DNA of 64,000 nt from NCBI RefSeq assembly GCF_026339955.1, contig NZ_JAPEPW010000001.1:4149001-4213000 (forward strand). The letters are read 5' to 3'. Position 1 is the first letter of the stretch; every line of letters begins with the position of its first letter. Under the pieces are notes generated by a model that worked only from the letters and a program-made list of their open reading frames with translations, did no database searches and was not told where the DNA came from. Below are positions 33,011-42,708 of the stretch, in pieces. This DNA is from Streptomyces sp. NBC_01549 (GTDB lineage Bacteria; Actinomycetota; Actinomycetes; Streptomycetales; Streptomycetaceae). The position numbers and the translations under genes were made by a program.

Positions 33011-33289
33011 ATGGCCATCGAGGTCCGCATCCCCACCATCCTCCGCACCTACACCGGCGGCGAGAAGGCCGTCGAGGGCGGCGGCGCGACCCTCGCCGAG
33101 CTCTTCGCCGACCTCGAGACCCGGCACGCGGGCATCCAGGCCCGGATCGTCGACGACGGCCAGCTGCGCCGCTTCGTCAACGTGTACCTGAACGACGAGG
33201 ACGTCCGCTTCCTCGACGGCATCAACACCAAGCTCACCGACGGCGACAACGTGACGATCCTGCCGGCCGTCGCCGGTGGCATGGTCTGA
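33011..33289 (+). CDS. cysO: Sulfur carrier protein CysO (MoaD/ThiS family)
   Basis: 92 residues of ubiquitin-like fold, with RFVNVYLNDEDVRFLDGINT and ending TILPAVAGGMV. As a thiocarboxylate at the GG it would carry sulfur to O-phosphoserine on CysM. The mycobacterial protein, as I recall, ends at GG, whereas this one has Met-Val after it, so a peptidase must remove two residues first; the adjacent JAMM enzyme is the obvious candidate. ATG 33011 has ACAGGAG upstream. Only 17 nt separate it from cysM. Confidence 0.9.
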   Translation: MAIEVRIPTILRTYTGGEKAVEGGGATLAELFADLETRHAGIQARIVDDGQLRRFVNVYLNDEDVRFLDGINTKLTDGDNVTILPAVAGGMV

Positions 33290-33306
33290 TCGGCCGCTGA
33301 TCGCTG

Positions 33307-34257
33307 ATGCGCTACGACTCCCCGCTCGCCGCGGTGGGCAACACCCCTCTGGTGCGCCTGCCACGCCTGTCGCCGTCCGCCGACGTCCGGATCTGGGCGA
33401 AACTGGAGGACCGCAATCCGACGGGTTCGGTCAAGGACCGCCCGGCCCTCCACATGGTCGAACAGGCGGAGAAGGACGGCCGGTTGACCCCGGGCTGCAC
33501 GATCCTGGAGCCGACGAGCGGGAACACCGGCATCTCGCTGGCCATGGCGGCGAAGCTCAAGGGCTACCGCATGGTGTGCGTGATGCCGGAGAACACCTCT
33601 CAGGAGCGGCGGGACCTGCTGGCCATGTGGGGCGCGGAGATCATCTCCAGCCCCGCGGCCGGCGGTTCCAACACCGCCGTGCGCGTCGCGAAGGAACTGG
33701 CGGCCGAGCACCCCGACTGGGTCATGCTCTACCAGTACGGGAACCCCGACAACGCGGGCGCCCACTACGCGACGACGGGCCCGGAGATCCTGGCGGACCT
33801 CCCCTCCATCACGCACTTCGTCGCGGGACTCGGCACGACCGGCACCCTCATGGGCGTCGGCCGCTACCTCCGGGAGAACAAGCCGGACGTGAAGATCGTC
33901 GCCGCGGAGCCACGCTACGACGACCTCGTGTACGGCCTGCGCAACCTCGACGAGGGGTTCGTCCCCGAGCTGTACGACGCGTCGGTCCTCACCACCCGCT
34001 TCTCGGTCGGCTCCGCCGACGCGGTCACCCGCACCCGTGAGCTCCTCCAGCAGGAGGGCATCTTCGCGGGTGTCTCCACCGGGGCCGCGCTGCATGCCGC
34101 GATCGGCGTCGGCAAGAAGGCGCTTGCCGCGGGGGAGTCCGCCGACATCGTCTTCGTCGTGGCCGACGGCGGCTGGAAGTACCTCTCGACGGGCGTCTAC
34201 ACCGCCGCGACAACAGAGGAAGCCATCGAAACCCTCCAGGGCCAGCTCTGGGCGTAG
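33307..34257 (+). CDS. cysM: Cysteine synthase CysM (O-phosphoserine type)
   Basis: 316 residues of fold type II PLP enzyme. The PLP lysine is Lys43 in GSVKDRPALHM; the substrate loop TSGNTGISLAMAA and the phosphate loop GTTGTLMGVGRYL are present. With CysO as sulfur donor it makes CysO-cysteine from O-phosphoserine; the neighbours mec and cysO support this over the sulfide-using role. Likely co-transcribed with cysO. Confidence 0.95.
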   Translation: MRYDSPLAAVGNTPLVRLPRLSPSADVRIWAKLEDRNPTGSVKDRPALHMVEQAEKDGRLTPGCTILEPTSGNTGISLAMAAKLKGYRMVCVMPENTSQERRDLLAMWGAEIISSPAAGGSNTAVRVAKELAAEHPDWVMLYQYGNPDNAGAHYATTGPEILADLPSITHFVAGLGTTGTLMGVGRYLRENKPDVKIVAAEPRYDDLVYGLRNLDEGFVPELYDASVLTTRFSVGSADAVTRTRELLQQEGIFAGVSTGAALHAAIGVGKKALAAGESADIVFVVADGGWKYLSTGVYTAATTEEAIETLQGQLWA

Positions 34258-34522
34258 GCCGCACGGGGCGGGGGCCCGGAGTTCCTCGCCCCCTACCCGT
34301 CCCATCCCCGGGGCTCCGCCCCAGGCCCCGTGGGGCGGTCTTGCGGCTGCGGGTGGGTGGGGGCTGGTCGCGCAGTTCCCCGCGCCCCTTCAGGGGCGCC
34401 TCGCGCATCTTCAGCCTGTCCGGCGTTTGAGGACGAGGCCGTTCAGGCCGATCGGGGGGCTGGGGGCGGAGCCCCCAGGTTGAGGACGGGACGGGTAGGG
34501 GCGGCGGGGGCGAGAGACGGCC
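34258..34522. other. Intergenic repeats
   Basis: No gene. GGTCGCGCAGTTCCCCGCG then CCCCTTCAGGGGCG (34371-34405), and GCCTGTCCGGCGTTTGAGG (34414-34432), are sequences common between Streptomyces genes. A GC-rich palindrome GGGGGC...GCCCCC follows. The copy at 3087-3149 shares the first unit. Confidence 0.5.
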
Positions 34523-34978
34523 TCAGCCGGCCAAGTAGCGGACCTGGTCCCAGAGCACCGGATCCACGACCCCCACCCGCCGCCGGAACTCCCACAGGGG
34601 CACCTCGCGCAACTCGTCCGTCTCCAGGAAGCTCGCCCGCCCATGGGTGTCACCCACGGCACCGGGCGGCAGCGGAATCACCCCGGCCCGCTCGTCGTGG
34701 TACTTGCTCGTGATCTTCGCGACGGTCACCCGCTCACCCCGCACGGCCAGCACCAGACACGGCCGGTCCTTCTCCCCGGGCCCGTCCTCGTACGGAACCT
34801 TCGCCCACCAGATCTCGGCGGGCCGCGGCCGCCCCCCGGCCGACGGCCGCCCGGGCGGCCGAGTCCGGCCGGCGGGCCGGTCCGCTCGGTGCCCACGGCG
34901 CCCCCAGCCGTCCACCAGCGTCGCGACCAGCGCGAGCAGCACCACGGCCGCCAACGCGAGCCACCAGGACGTGTCCAT
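34523..34978 (-). CDS. Membrane-anchored PemK/MazF-family protein
   Basis: 151 residues. A transmembrane helix near the N-terminus (WWLALAAVVLLALVATLV) and a basic Pro/Arg linker precede a PemK/MazF domain (RPAEIWWAKVPYEDGPGEKD, RPCLVLAVRGERVTVAKITS). MazF members are mRNA interferases; a membrane anchor is unusual for the family and no antitoxin gene is adjacent, so it may not be a classical toxin. The final residues DPVLWDQVRYLAG match the family end. Confidence 0.8.
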   Translation of the reverse strand: MDTSWWLALAAVVLLALVATLVDGWGRRGHRADRPAGRTRPPGRPSAGGRPRPAEIWWAKVPYEDGPGEKDRPCLVLAVRGERVTVAKITSKYHDERAGVIPLPPGAVGDTHGRASFLETDELREVPLWEFRRRVGVVDPVLWDQVRYLAG

Positions 34979-35238
34979 ACCAAAGAAGGTACCGGCGCGC
35001 ACCCCGCCCCGCTCCCCGCCCGCGCAACCCACGCACCCGACCTCCGGTCGACCATCCATCCGAACCGGTGACAGCACAGGTGAGTTCGCCCACAACGGCC
35101 CCTGGTGGAGGAGCGACCCGCCCTTTTGCGCCTTACGCTCGACGGACCGCACGACCCCCGTTCCCGTATCTGCATCCGAGTATCTGCACCCCGCATCTAC
35201 TCTCTGCACTTCCTGCCAGCGCGGAGGTTCCAGCTCTT

Positions 35239-35991
35239 ATGAAGCTCACCGTCGTCGGCTGCTCGGGGTCGTTCCCGTCCGCGGAATCGGCCTGCTCGAG
35301 CTACCTCGTAGAGGCCGACGGCTTCCGGTTGCTTCTCGACATGGGCAATGGTGCCCTTGGCGAGCTGCAGCGCCACTGCGGTCTTTACGACCTCGACGCG
35401 ATCTTCCTCAGCCATCTGCACGCCGACCACTGCATCGACATGTGCGCGTACTTCGTCGCGCGCTACTACCGCCACGACGGCGGCCGCTGCGACCCGCTGC
35501 CCGTCTACGGACCCGAGGGCACGGAGCAGCGTCTGACCACCGCGTACGCGGACACTCCCACCGCCTCCTCGATGAGCGAGGTCTTCGACTTCCACACGGT
35601 CAAACCGAGCTCGTTCGAGATCGGCCCGTTCACCGTGCACACGGAGCGGGTGCGCCACCCCGTGGAGGCGTACGCCATCCGTGTCGAACACGGGGGGAAG
35701 TCGCTGACGTACTCCGGGGACACCGGCGTCACCGACGCGCTGGACGAACTCGCCCGGGACACCGACCTGTTCCTCTGCGAGGCCGCGTTCACGCACGGCA
35801 AGGAGAACATCCCCGACCTGCACCTCAACGGCCGCCAGGCGGGTGAGAGCGCCAACCGCGCCGGCGCCCGGCGTCTGCTGCTCACCCACATCCCGCCGTG
35901 GACGGACCCCCGGATCAACCTGGCCGACGCCCGCGCGGTGTACTCGGGCCCCGTGGATCTGGCGAGGCCCCGGGTGACGTACGAAATCTAG
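35239..35991 (+). CDS. Metallo-beta-lactamase-fold hydrolase
   Basis: 250 residues. The metal motif is SHLHADHC (His59, His61, Asp63, His64); other ligands lie in RVRHPVEAYAI, TYSGDTGVT and LLLTHIPPW. The sequence resembles the RNase Z-like branch (MKLTVVGCSGSFPSAESACS at the N-terminus), often cyclic-nucleotide phosphodiesterases or tRNA-processing homologues; substrate unknown. In Streptomyces it commonly lies near rph and rdgB. Downstream is a terminator, then the PTS genes on the opposite strand. Confidence 0.85.
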   Translation: MKLTVVGCSGSFPSAESACSSYLVEADGFRLLLDMGNGALGELQRHCGLYDLDAIFLSHLHADHCIDMCAYFVARYYRHDGGRCDPLPVYGPEGTEQRLTTAYADTPTASSMSEVFDFHTVKPSSFEIGPFTVHTERVRHPVEAYAIRVEHGGKSLTYSGDTGVTDALDELARDTDLFLCEAAFTHGKENIPDLHLNGRQAGESANRAGARRLLLTHIPPWTDPRINLADARAVYSGPVDLARPRVTYEI

Positions 35992-36028
35992 AAGCCGCCG
36001 CGGCGTCGGAGCCGTCCCCACCCGTGAG

Positions 36029-36054
36029 GGCCCCCGGAGGATTCTCCGGGGGCC
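36029..36054. terminator. Terminator between convergent genes
   Basis: GGCCCCCGGAG pairs with CTCCGGGGGCC around a 4-nt loop, between the metallo-hydrolase and nagE2. Confidence 0.85.
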
Positions 36055-36072
36055 TTCGGTCGTGTGCGGGGG

Positions 36073-37338
<1,266 letters not shown>

Positions 37339-37395
37339 AACTTCCTCCAGTGGGCAAGGCGCCGCCCAGGGGACAAGGAAGGTGGGTGGGGACGG

Positions 37396-37428
37396 CGTGG
37401 TCTACACCACTCAGTGGTGTAGACCTGT
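37396..37428. promoter_or_regulatory. DasR boxes (dre) upstream of nagE2
   Basis: CGTGGTCTACACCACT (37396-37411) and AGTGGTGTAGACCTGT (37413-37428) each differ by one position from the DasR consensus ASTGGTSTASACCAST. Confidence 0.85.
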
Positions 37429-37559
37429 TGTAGCACGGTGAAGGTGAGATAAGGAACCCGCGAATTTTGTGGCCCGGGTCATAAAGGGACGAACCGGTTC
37501 CGGACACGCCGAAGCCGCGCGACCAGCCCCCACCGGCCCGCGGATTACGAACGAACCGC

Positions 37560-38849
37560 CTACGCCTTGGTCGTGTCCTCGTGCTCCTCCTCCGACTCCC
37601 GCCCCGGAGTCCTCAGGTCGAACTTCGTGATCGCGAACCGGAAGATCACGTAGTACACGACCGCGAAGCACAACCCGATCGGCACGATCGCCCACGGCCT
37701 GGTCGCCAGATGCCAGTTGATGACGTAGTCGATGAGCCCCGCGGAGAAGGTGAAGCCGTCGTGCACGCCCAACCCCCACGTCACCGCCATCGACACCCCC
37801 GTCAGCAGCGCGTGGATCGCGTACAGCACCGGCGCGACGAACAAGAACGAATACTCGAGCGGCTCCGTGATGCCCGTGACGAACGAGGTCAACGCGACCG
37901 ACAGCATCAACCCGCCGATCTCCTTGCGACGCTCGGGCCGGGCACAGTGCGTGATGGCCAGGGCCGCCGCCGGCAGCGCGAACATCATGATGGGGAAGAA
38001 CCCGGACGTGAACTGCCCGGCGTTCGGATCGCCCGCCAGGAACATGTTGATGTCGCCGTGCACGACCGTCCCGTCCGGCGTGGTGTAGCTGCCGAACTGA
38101 AACCAGACGGGCACGTTCAGAAACTGGTGCAACCCGATCACCAGCAGCGCCCGGTTGGCCACCCCGAAGACACCGGCACCCCAGTAACCCAGCCCCACCA
38201 GCCAGTCGCCGAAGTGCTCAAGACCCCGCCCCACCGGCGGCCAGATCCACAGACACAACGCCGCGAAGGCGACGGCCACGAACGCCATGATGATCGGCAC
38301 CAGCCGCCGCCCGTTGAAGAAGCCGAGCCAGTCGACCAGCCTGGTGCGGTGGTAACGCTGCCAGAAGTACGCGGTCATCAGCCCCATGACGATGCCGCCG
38401 AACACCCCCGGATTCTGGTACGTGAACGGCGCCACCGAAGAGTCGGCCGCCTGACAGCCGATGTTCGTGAGCACCTTCGCCCCGCCCGCGCAGCTCACCG
38501 GGAACTGGCGCAGCACGTTGTAGTAGACGAGGAAACCGGCGACCGCCGCGAGCGCCGTCGACCCGTCCGCCTTCTTCGCCATACCGATGGCCACGCCCAC
38601 GCAGAACAACAACGGCAGCCCGAGCGACCCGTCGAGCAGCGCGCCGCCCGCACCCCTCATGACCTTGGAGACGTTGTCCCAGCCGAGCCCCTCGGCGCCG
38701 AACACGCCAGGCTGGCCGAGCCCGATCAGGAGGCCCGCGGCCGGCAGCACGGCGATCGGCAACTGGAGGCTGCGGCCCATCTTCTGAAGCCCCTGGAACA
38801 GCTTGTTCCAGCGGGCCCGTGCGGGCGCAGGGGCGCTGTCGGCACTCAT
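37560..38849 (-). CDS. nagE1: PTS N-acetylglucosamine permease EIIC (NagE1-like)
   Basis: 429 residues, a second EIIC. It shares RSLQLPIAVLPAAGLLIGLG, KKADGSTALAAVAGFLVYYN and GITEPLEYSFLFVAPVL with nagE2, but carries a Cys-containing loop (CAGGAKVLTNIGCQ) not present there. It lies divergent from nagF with a perfect DasR box between. Presumed GlcNAc or related amino-sugar permease, paired with the free EIIB. Confidence 0.85.
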   Translation of the reverse strand: MSADSAPAPARARWNKLFQGLQKMGRSLQLPIAVLPAAGLLIGLGQPGVFGAEGLGWDNVSKVMRGAGGALLDGSLGLPLLFCVGVAIGMAKKADGSTALAAVAGFLVYYNVLRQFPVSCAGGAKVLTNIGCQAADSSVAPFTYQNPGVFGGIVMGLMTAYFWQRYHRTRLVDWLGFFNGRRLVPIIMAFVAVAFAALCLWIWPPVGRGLEHFGDWLVGLGYWGAGVFGVANRALLVIGLHQFLNVPVWFQFGSYTTPDGTVVHGDINMFLAGDPNAGQFTSGFFPIMMFALPAAALAITHCARPERRKEIGGLMLSVALTSFVTGITEPLEYSFLFVAPVLYAIHALLTGVSMAVTWGLGVHDGFTFSAGLIDYVINWHLATRPWAIVPIGLCFAVVYYVIFRFAITKFDLRTPGRESEEEHEDTTKA

Positions 38850-38890
38850 GGGCGTCCTTTGGGCGGGGCCGGGTTGGCTACGCGCCGCCC

Positions 38891-38906
38891 ACTGGTGTAG
38901 ACCAGT
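38891..38906. promoter_or_regulatory. Perfect DasR box between nagE1 and nagF
   Basis: ACTGGTGTAGACCAGT, an exact 16-bp match to the dre consensus, sits 41 bp upstream of nagE1. Confidence 0.95.
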
Positions 38907-39023
38907 CGACGAACGGTCGCACTGTCGTGAACGCCATCATTCGGCACACACGACAAGGCCGCTCGCAAAGATGGGCCAACTGTGGGTTACTGCGACAAAG
39001 CGGTTCTGATCAGGGAGTAGGAC

Positions 39024-39257
39024 ATGGCCACGAAGGCTGAGAAGATCGTCGCCGGGCTCGGCGGCATCGACAACATCGAAGAGGTCGAAGGCTGCATCAC
39101 CCGCCTGCGCACCGAGGTCGTGGACCCGAGCAAGGTCGACGAGGCCGCCCTGAAAGCCGCAGGCGCCCACGGCGTCGTCAAGATGGGCACCGCCATCCAG
39201 GTCGTCATCGGTACCGACGCCGACCCCATCGCCGCGGACATCGAAGACATGATGTGA
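39024..39257 (+). CDS. nagF: PTS EIIB (NagF)
   Basis: 77 residues. The phospho-accepting Cys24 is in EEVEGCITRLRTEV, the EIIB signature. It passes phosphate from EIIA(Crr) to GlcNAc bound by NagE1/NagE2. Shares the DasR box with nagE1. The final codons and stop are duplicated (39239-39283). Confidence 0.95.
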   Translation: MATKAEKIVAGLGGIDNIEEVEGCITRLRTEVVDPSKVDEAALKAAGAHGVVKMGTAIQVVIGTDADPIAADIEDMM

Positions 39258-39283
39258 ACCGCATCGAAGACATGATGTGAACC
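39239..39283 (+). repeat. 23-nt period duplication across the nagF stop
   Basis: CATCGAAGACATGATGTGAA plus CC occurs at 39239-39260 and 39262-39283, exactly repeated. The nagF stop TGA is in the first copy. Confidence 0.95.
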
Positions 39284-39325
39284 CAGGTGAGACAAAGGGC
39301 CACCCATGAGCCCCGCACCTCACCC

Positions 39326-39363
39326 CTGAGTGGCCGCTTCCGCAACCGGAGGCGGCCACTCAG
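39326..39363. terminator. Terminator between nagF and rph
   Basis: A stem of 16 bp or so (CTGAGTGGCCGC with GCGGCCACTCAG, extended by TCCG/CGGA) lies just before the rph promoter. Confidence 0.85.
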
Positions 39364-39374
39364 CCGTATACGGC

Positions 39375-39380
39375 TAGGCT
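39375..39380 (+). promoter_or_regulatory. -10 box, leaderless rph
   Basis: TAGGCT ends 7 nt before ATG 39388 and no ribosome site is present. Confidence 0.6.
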
Positions 39381-39387
39381 CATCGCC

Positions 39388-40122
39388 ATGTCTCGAATCG
39401 ACGGCCGCACCCCCGAACAACTGCGCCCCATCACCATCCAGCGCGGCTGGAGCAAGCACGCCGAGGGCTCCGTCCTCGTCTCCTTCGGCGACACCAAGGT
39501 GTTCTGCACCGCCTCCGTCACCGAAGGCGTCCCGCGCTGGCGCAAGGGCAGCGGAGAGGGCTGGGTCACCGCCGAGTACTCCATGCTCCCCCGCGCCACG
39601 AACACCCGCGGAGACCGCGAGTCGGTCCGCGGCAAGATCGGCGGCCGTACGCACGAGATCTCACGCCTCATCGGCCGCTCCCTGCGCGCCGTCATCGACT
39701 ACAAGGCGCTCGGCGAGAACACCATCGTCCTCGACTGCGACGTCCTCCAGGCCGACGGTGGCACACGTACGGCGGCCATCACCGGCGCGTACGTGGCCCT
39801 CGCCGACGCGATCACCTGGGCACAGGCCAAGAAACTGGTCAAGCCCGGCCGCAAGCCCCTGACCGGCACGGTCTCCGCCGTCTCGGTCGGCATCGTCGGC
39901 GGAGTCCCCCTCCTGGACCTCTGCTACGAGGAGGACGTGAAGGCCGACACCGACATGAACGTCGTCTGCACCGGCGACGGCCGCTTCGTCGAGGTCCAGG
40001 GCACCGCGGAGGCCGAGCCCTTCGACCGCAAGGAGCTCAACGCCCTGCTCGACCTCGCCCTCGCAGGCTGCGACGAACTCGCGACGATCCAACGGACGGC
40101 CCTCGAGGCAACCGCGGAATAA
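39388..40122 (+). CDS. rph: Ribonuclease PH
   Basis: 244 residues. It contains the family N-terminus MSRIDGRTPEQLRPITIQRG, the phosphate-binding region NTRGDRESVRGKIGGRTHEI and DVLQADGGTRTAAITGAYVA. It trims tRNA 3' ends phosphorolytically. The gene order rph, lipoprotein, rdgB is usual in Streptomyces. Leaderless by the promoter spacing. Confidence 0.95.
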   Translation: MSRIDGRTPEQLRPITIQRGWSKHAEGSVLVSFGDTKVFCTASVTEGVPRWRKGSGEGWVTAEYSMLPRATNTRGDRESVRGKIGGRTHEISRLIGRSLRAVIDYKALGENTIVLDCDVLQADGGTRTAAITGAYVALADAITWAQAKKLVKPGRKPLTGTVSAVSVGIVGGVPLLDLCYEEDVKADTDMNVVCTGDGRFVEVQGTAEAEPFDRKELNALLDLALAGCDELATIQRTALEATAE

Positions 40123-40246
40123 CTCTTAGCGTTCTTAGGGGTACGGGCGTACGGTCCAGCCGTGCGCCCCGTCGGCCCCCGCACGGGCCGAGCCGACCGC
40201 GCCACGGGGTCGACCACATGTTTTGTCCACGGGGAGGGACCATTCC

Positions 40247-40639
40247 ATGGCCGCGCGCCACCGACGCCGCACAGCCGCATTCGCCGTCGCCGCCGTACTC
40301 GTCGCCCTACCGGCGGCCGTCGGCTGCGACGCCGTCAACAAGGCCCTGGACTGCGTCCAGACCGCCGACTCCATCGCCGACAGCGTCACCGATCTCCAGC
40401 AGGCCGTGGAGAACGCGGCGAACGACCCGACGCAGACCGACGAGTCCCTCAACGCGATAGAGAAGAACCTCGACAAGATCGGCGACAAGACGGACAACGC
40501 CGACGTCAACAAGGCGGTCGACGACCTCAACAAGGCCGTCGGCAACGTCCGCACGGCCATCAAGAACGGCGACAACACCCCCGACGTCAGTCCGGTCACG
40601 GACGCGGCCGGCGAACTGACCAAGGTGTGCACGCCGTAA
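40247..40639 (+). CDS. Small lipoprotein
   Basis: 130 residues. Signal peptide MAARHRRRTAAFAVAAVLVA ends at the lipobox AAVGC. The mature part is helical with repeated D/N-A-V-x-D-L (VTDLQQAVENAANDPTQ, DVNKAVDDLNKAVGNV), probably coiled coil. It would be anchored to the outer face of the membrane. Function unknown. ATG 40247 follows GGGGAGGGA. Confidence 0.75.
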   Translation: MAARHRRRTAAFAVAAVLVALPAAVGCDAVNKALDCVQTADSIADSVTDLQQAVENAANDPTQTDESLNAIEKNLDKIGDKTDNADVNKAVDDLNKAVGNVRTAIKNGDNTPDVSPVTDAAGELTKVCTP

Positions 40640-40673
40640 CGAGCAACTCTCCGGCCCTTGGATACTGGTCCCC

Positions 40674-41276
40674 ATGACCCGCCTGATCCTCGCCACCCGC
40701 AACGCCGGAAAGATCACCGAACTGAAGGCGATCCTCGCCGACGCAGGTCTCACCCACGACCTCGTCGGCGCGGACGCCTACCCGGACATCCCCGACGTCA
40801 AGGAAACCGGCGTCACCTTCGCCGAGAACGCCCTCCTCAAGGCCCACGCCCTGGCCCAGGCCACCGGCCTGCCCGCCGTCGCCGACGACTCCGGCCTCTG
40901 CGTGGACGTCCTGAACGGCGCCCCCGGAATCTTCTCCGCCCGCTGGGCGGGACGGCACGGCGACGACCGCGCGAACCTGGACCTCCTCCTCGCCCAGCTC
41001 TCCGACATCGACGAACTCCACCGGGGCGCCCACTTCGCCTGCGCGGCGGCGCTCGCCCTGCCGGACGGCACGGCGCGGGTCGTCGAGGGCCGGCTGAGGG
41101 GCACGTTGCGCCACACCCCGACCGGCACGAACGGCTTCGGCTACGACCCGATCCTCCAGCCGGAGGGGGAGAAGCGGACGTGCGCGGAGCTCTCCCCCGA
41201 GGAGAAGAACGCGATCAGCCACCGGGGGAAGGCGTTCCGGGGACTGGTGCCGGCGGTTCGGGAGTTGTTGGGCTGA
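40674..41276 (+). CDS. rdgB: XTP/dITP diphosphatase RdgB
   Basis: 200 residues. Family blocks LATRNAGKITELKAIL, TFAENALLKAHALAQATGLP, ADDSGLCVDVL, GTNGFGYDPIL and HRGKAFRGL are all present. It removes non-canonical purine nucleotides (ITP, XTP, dITP) from the pool. Closely follows the lipoprotein gene by 34 bp. Confidence 0.95.
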   Translation: MTRLILATRNAGKITELKAILADAGLTHDLVGADAYPDIPDVKETGVTFAENALLKAHALAQATGLPAVADDSGLCVDVLNGAPGIFSARWAGRHGDDRANLDLLLAQLSDIDELHRGAHFACAAALALPDGTARVVEGRLRGTLRHTPTGTNGFGYDPILQPEGEKRTCAELSPEEKNAISHRGKAFRGLVPAVRELLG

Positions 41277-41332
41277 CGCAAAAGAGCCGTGGACCCGTCC
41301 TTGGCGGACCGGGCCCACGGCTCCTCGGCAGT

Positions 41333-41416
41333 GCGGCCGGTGGGACTCGAACCCACACGGGTGTGAACCCACTGGGACCTAAACCCAGCATGACTGCCAA
41401 ATTCCATCACGGCCGC
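41333..41416 (-). tRNA. tRNA-Leu (anticodon TAG)
   Basis: On the minus strand the acceptor GCGGCCG (41416-41410) pairs with CGGCCGC (41340-41334); discriminator A at 41333, CCA not encoded. The anticodon stem CTGGG/CCCAG holds the loop TTTAGGT (anticodon TAG, reading CUA). The T arm is GTGGG-TTCGAGT-CCCAC and a long class II variable arm is present, as expected for leucine. 84 nt. Confidence 0.95.
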
Positions 41417-41470
41417 TCAAAAACGGTCATCACGCTCGACCGGCGGCGTTCAGTCTACGGGGAGAACAGG

Positions 41471-42526
41471 TCACCCGGCGAGAGGCGCCCTCCCCTTCTG
41501 TCGGCACCACGTCTCCGTCAGTGCATGACAGTTGGGGCACAGGTATCGCAGATTCTCCCTGCGGTTGTCCCGCCAGTCCCCATTGACATGGTCGATCTGC
41601 AAGGTGATCGGGCGGCCTAGCCACTCACCGGCGTTGCCGCACCCCGTACAGGTATATGGCACCCCAATCTCGGTCATGGCGCGGTGGAGCTGGGCCCTGT
41701 TGGTCCGTCCGGCTTGGTCCGGCAGGACGACCAGCACCCGGTGCGCGGTTGATGAGAGTGCTGGGCGCTCCGGCCGCCCCCAGGCCCGGCGCTTGAAGTG
41801 GCTGGTGTCGAGATCGAGGCGGGAGGCGGCGCGCCGGACGCGCCGGTGATTGGTGTCGTTGACGTCCATACCGAGACCGCGCATGACGTCGGCATAGCTG
41901 GTGGAGCTGCGCACGAGACAGCGCAACCTGTCCTCGGGAATCGGCGCACGCCGGTAGGAGAAGTGCCCGATATCGATGCGCTGGATTGCCAGCATGCGGC
42001 TCAGCGTTGCGCGCGAGCGGCTGTCGTCCGGAACGCCCAGCGCGCGGGCCACGCCACGCACGCTCGCGGCTGCGGCTGCGGCTGTCCGTAGTTCCTCCGA
42101 GGTGAAGGGCAGGTCCAACTCGGGCCGATCCATGCCCGGGAAGTGGCTGATGTCGATGCCCGCCGCGCTGATGCGGCGTCGGATGTGGGAGAGCGTTCCC
42201 GTGGCCGGGGTGGCGCCCAGTTTCAGGGCCACTTCGCGCAGCGAGGACGATGAGGCGGCAGCTTCGGCGATGGCGACATCCGGGTACTTGCGCCATGGGC
42301 TGTGCTTGACGAAGTGGCTCGCGTCGAGCCCGTGACTCGCTACTTTCTCCTGGAGTACACGACGTTGGCCTCCACTCGTCCTGAGACCGAGCCGTCGCAT
42401 GAGATCGGTCCAGTTGCGCGCCTCGGCGATGACCGGCGCGAGTCGTTCCCTGCAATACGGGTCTGGTTCTGGCACGGCGTGGCCGGGGTTGGTCGCCATC
42501 GGTTCCGCTGTACTCCGCACGCTCAT
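41471..42526 (-). CDS. HNH endonuclease with four repeated N-terminal modules
   Basis: 351 residues. The C-terminal HNH domain shows YTCTGCGNAGEWLGRP, then LQIDHVNGDWRDNRREN and LRYLCPNCHALTETW. The N-terminal 250 residues contain four modules of 55-70 residues, each ending with a D-x-x-HF signature: DASHFVKH, DISHFPGM, DIGHFSYR, DTSHFKRR; these look like DNA-binding repeats. No homing partner or restriction gene is adjacent, and the gene begins 55 nt downstream of tRNA-Leu on the same strand. ATG 42526 has GGTGGGG upstream. Confidence 0.8.
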   Translation of the reverse strand: MSVRSTAEPMATNPGHAVPEPDPYCRERLAPVIAEARNWTDLMRRLGLRTSGGQRRVLQEKVASHGLDASHFVKHSPWRKYPDVAIAEAAASSSSLREVALKLGATPATGTLSHIRRRISAAGIDISHFPGMDRPELDLPFTSEELRTAAAAAASVRGVARALGVPDDSRSRATLSRMLAIQRIDIGHFSYRRAPIPEDRLRCLVRSSTSYADVMRGLGMDVNDTNHRRVRRAASRLDLDTSHFKRRAWGRPERPALSSTAHRVLVVLPDQAGRTNRAQLHRAMTEIGVPYTCTGCGNAGEWLGRPITLQIDHVNGDWRDNRRENLRYLCPNCHALTETWCRQKGRAPLAG

Positions 42527-42708
42527 GTACCCCACCTGTCTCGACTGCACGTTCGTGTCCTCGTACGGAGTAACGAACCGTTTATCGGATGGTCACGTCC
42601 GGCTTTTGGTACTGTGCTGATCAGTAGTCACGCCTTTCGGAATCGGACACGACGTCCGCCCGGGAGGCTTTTTTCATGCCCGGGATCAGAAATCTTTGGA
42701 GGGGGACC

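Noticed and set aside
41333..42526. tRNA-Leu as integration site of the HNH gene
   Set aside because: No direct repeat of the tRNA 3' end is seen on the far side of the HNH gene, and the gene lies on the same strand in a normal gap.
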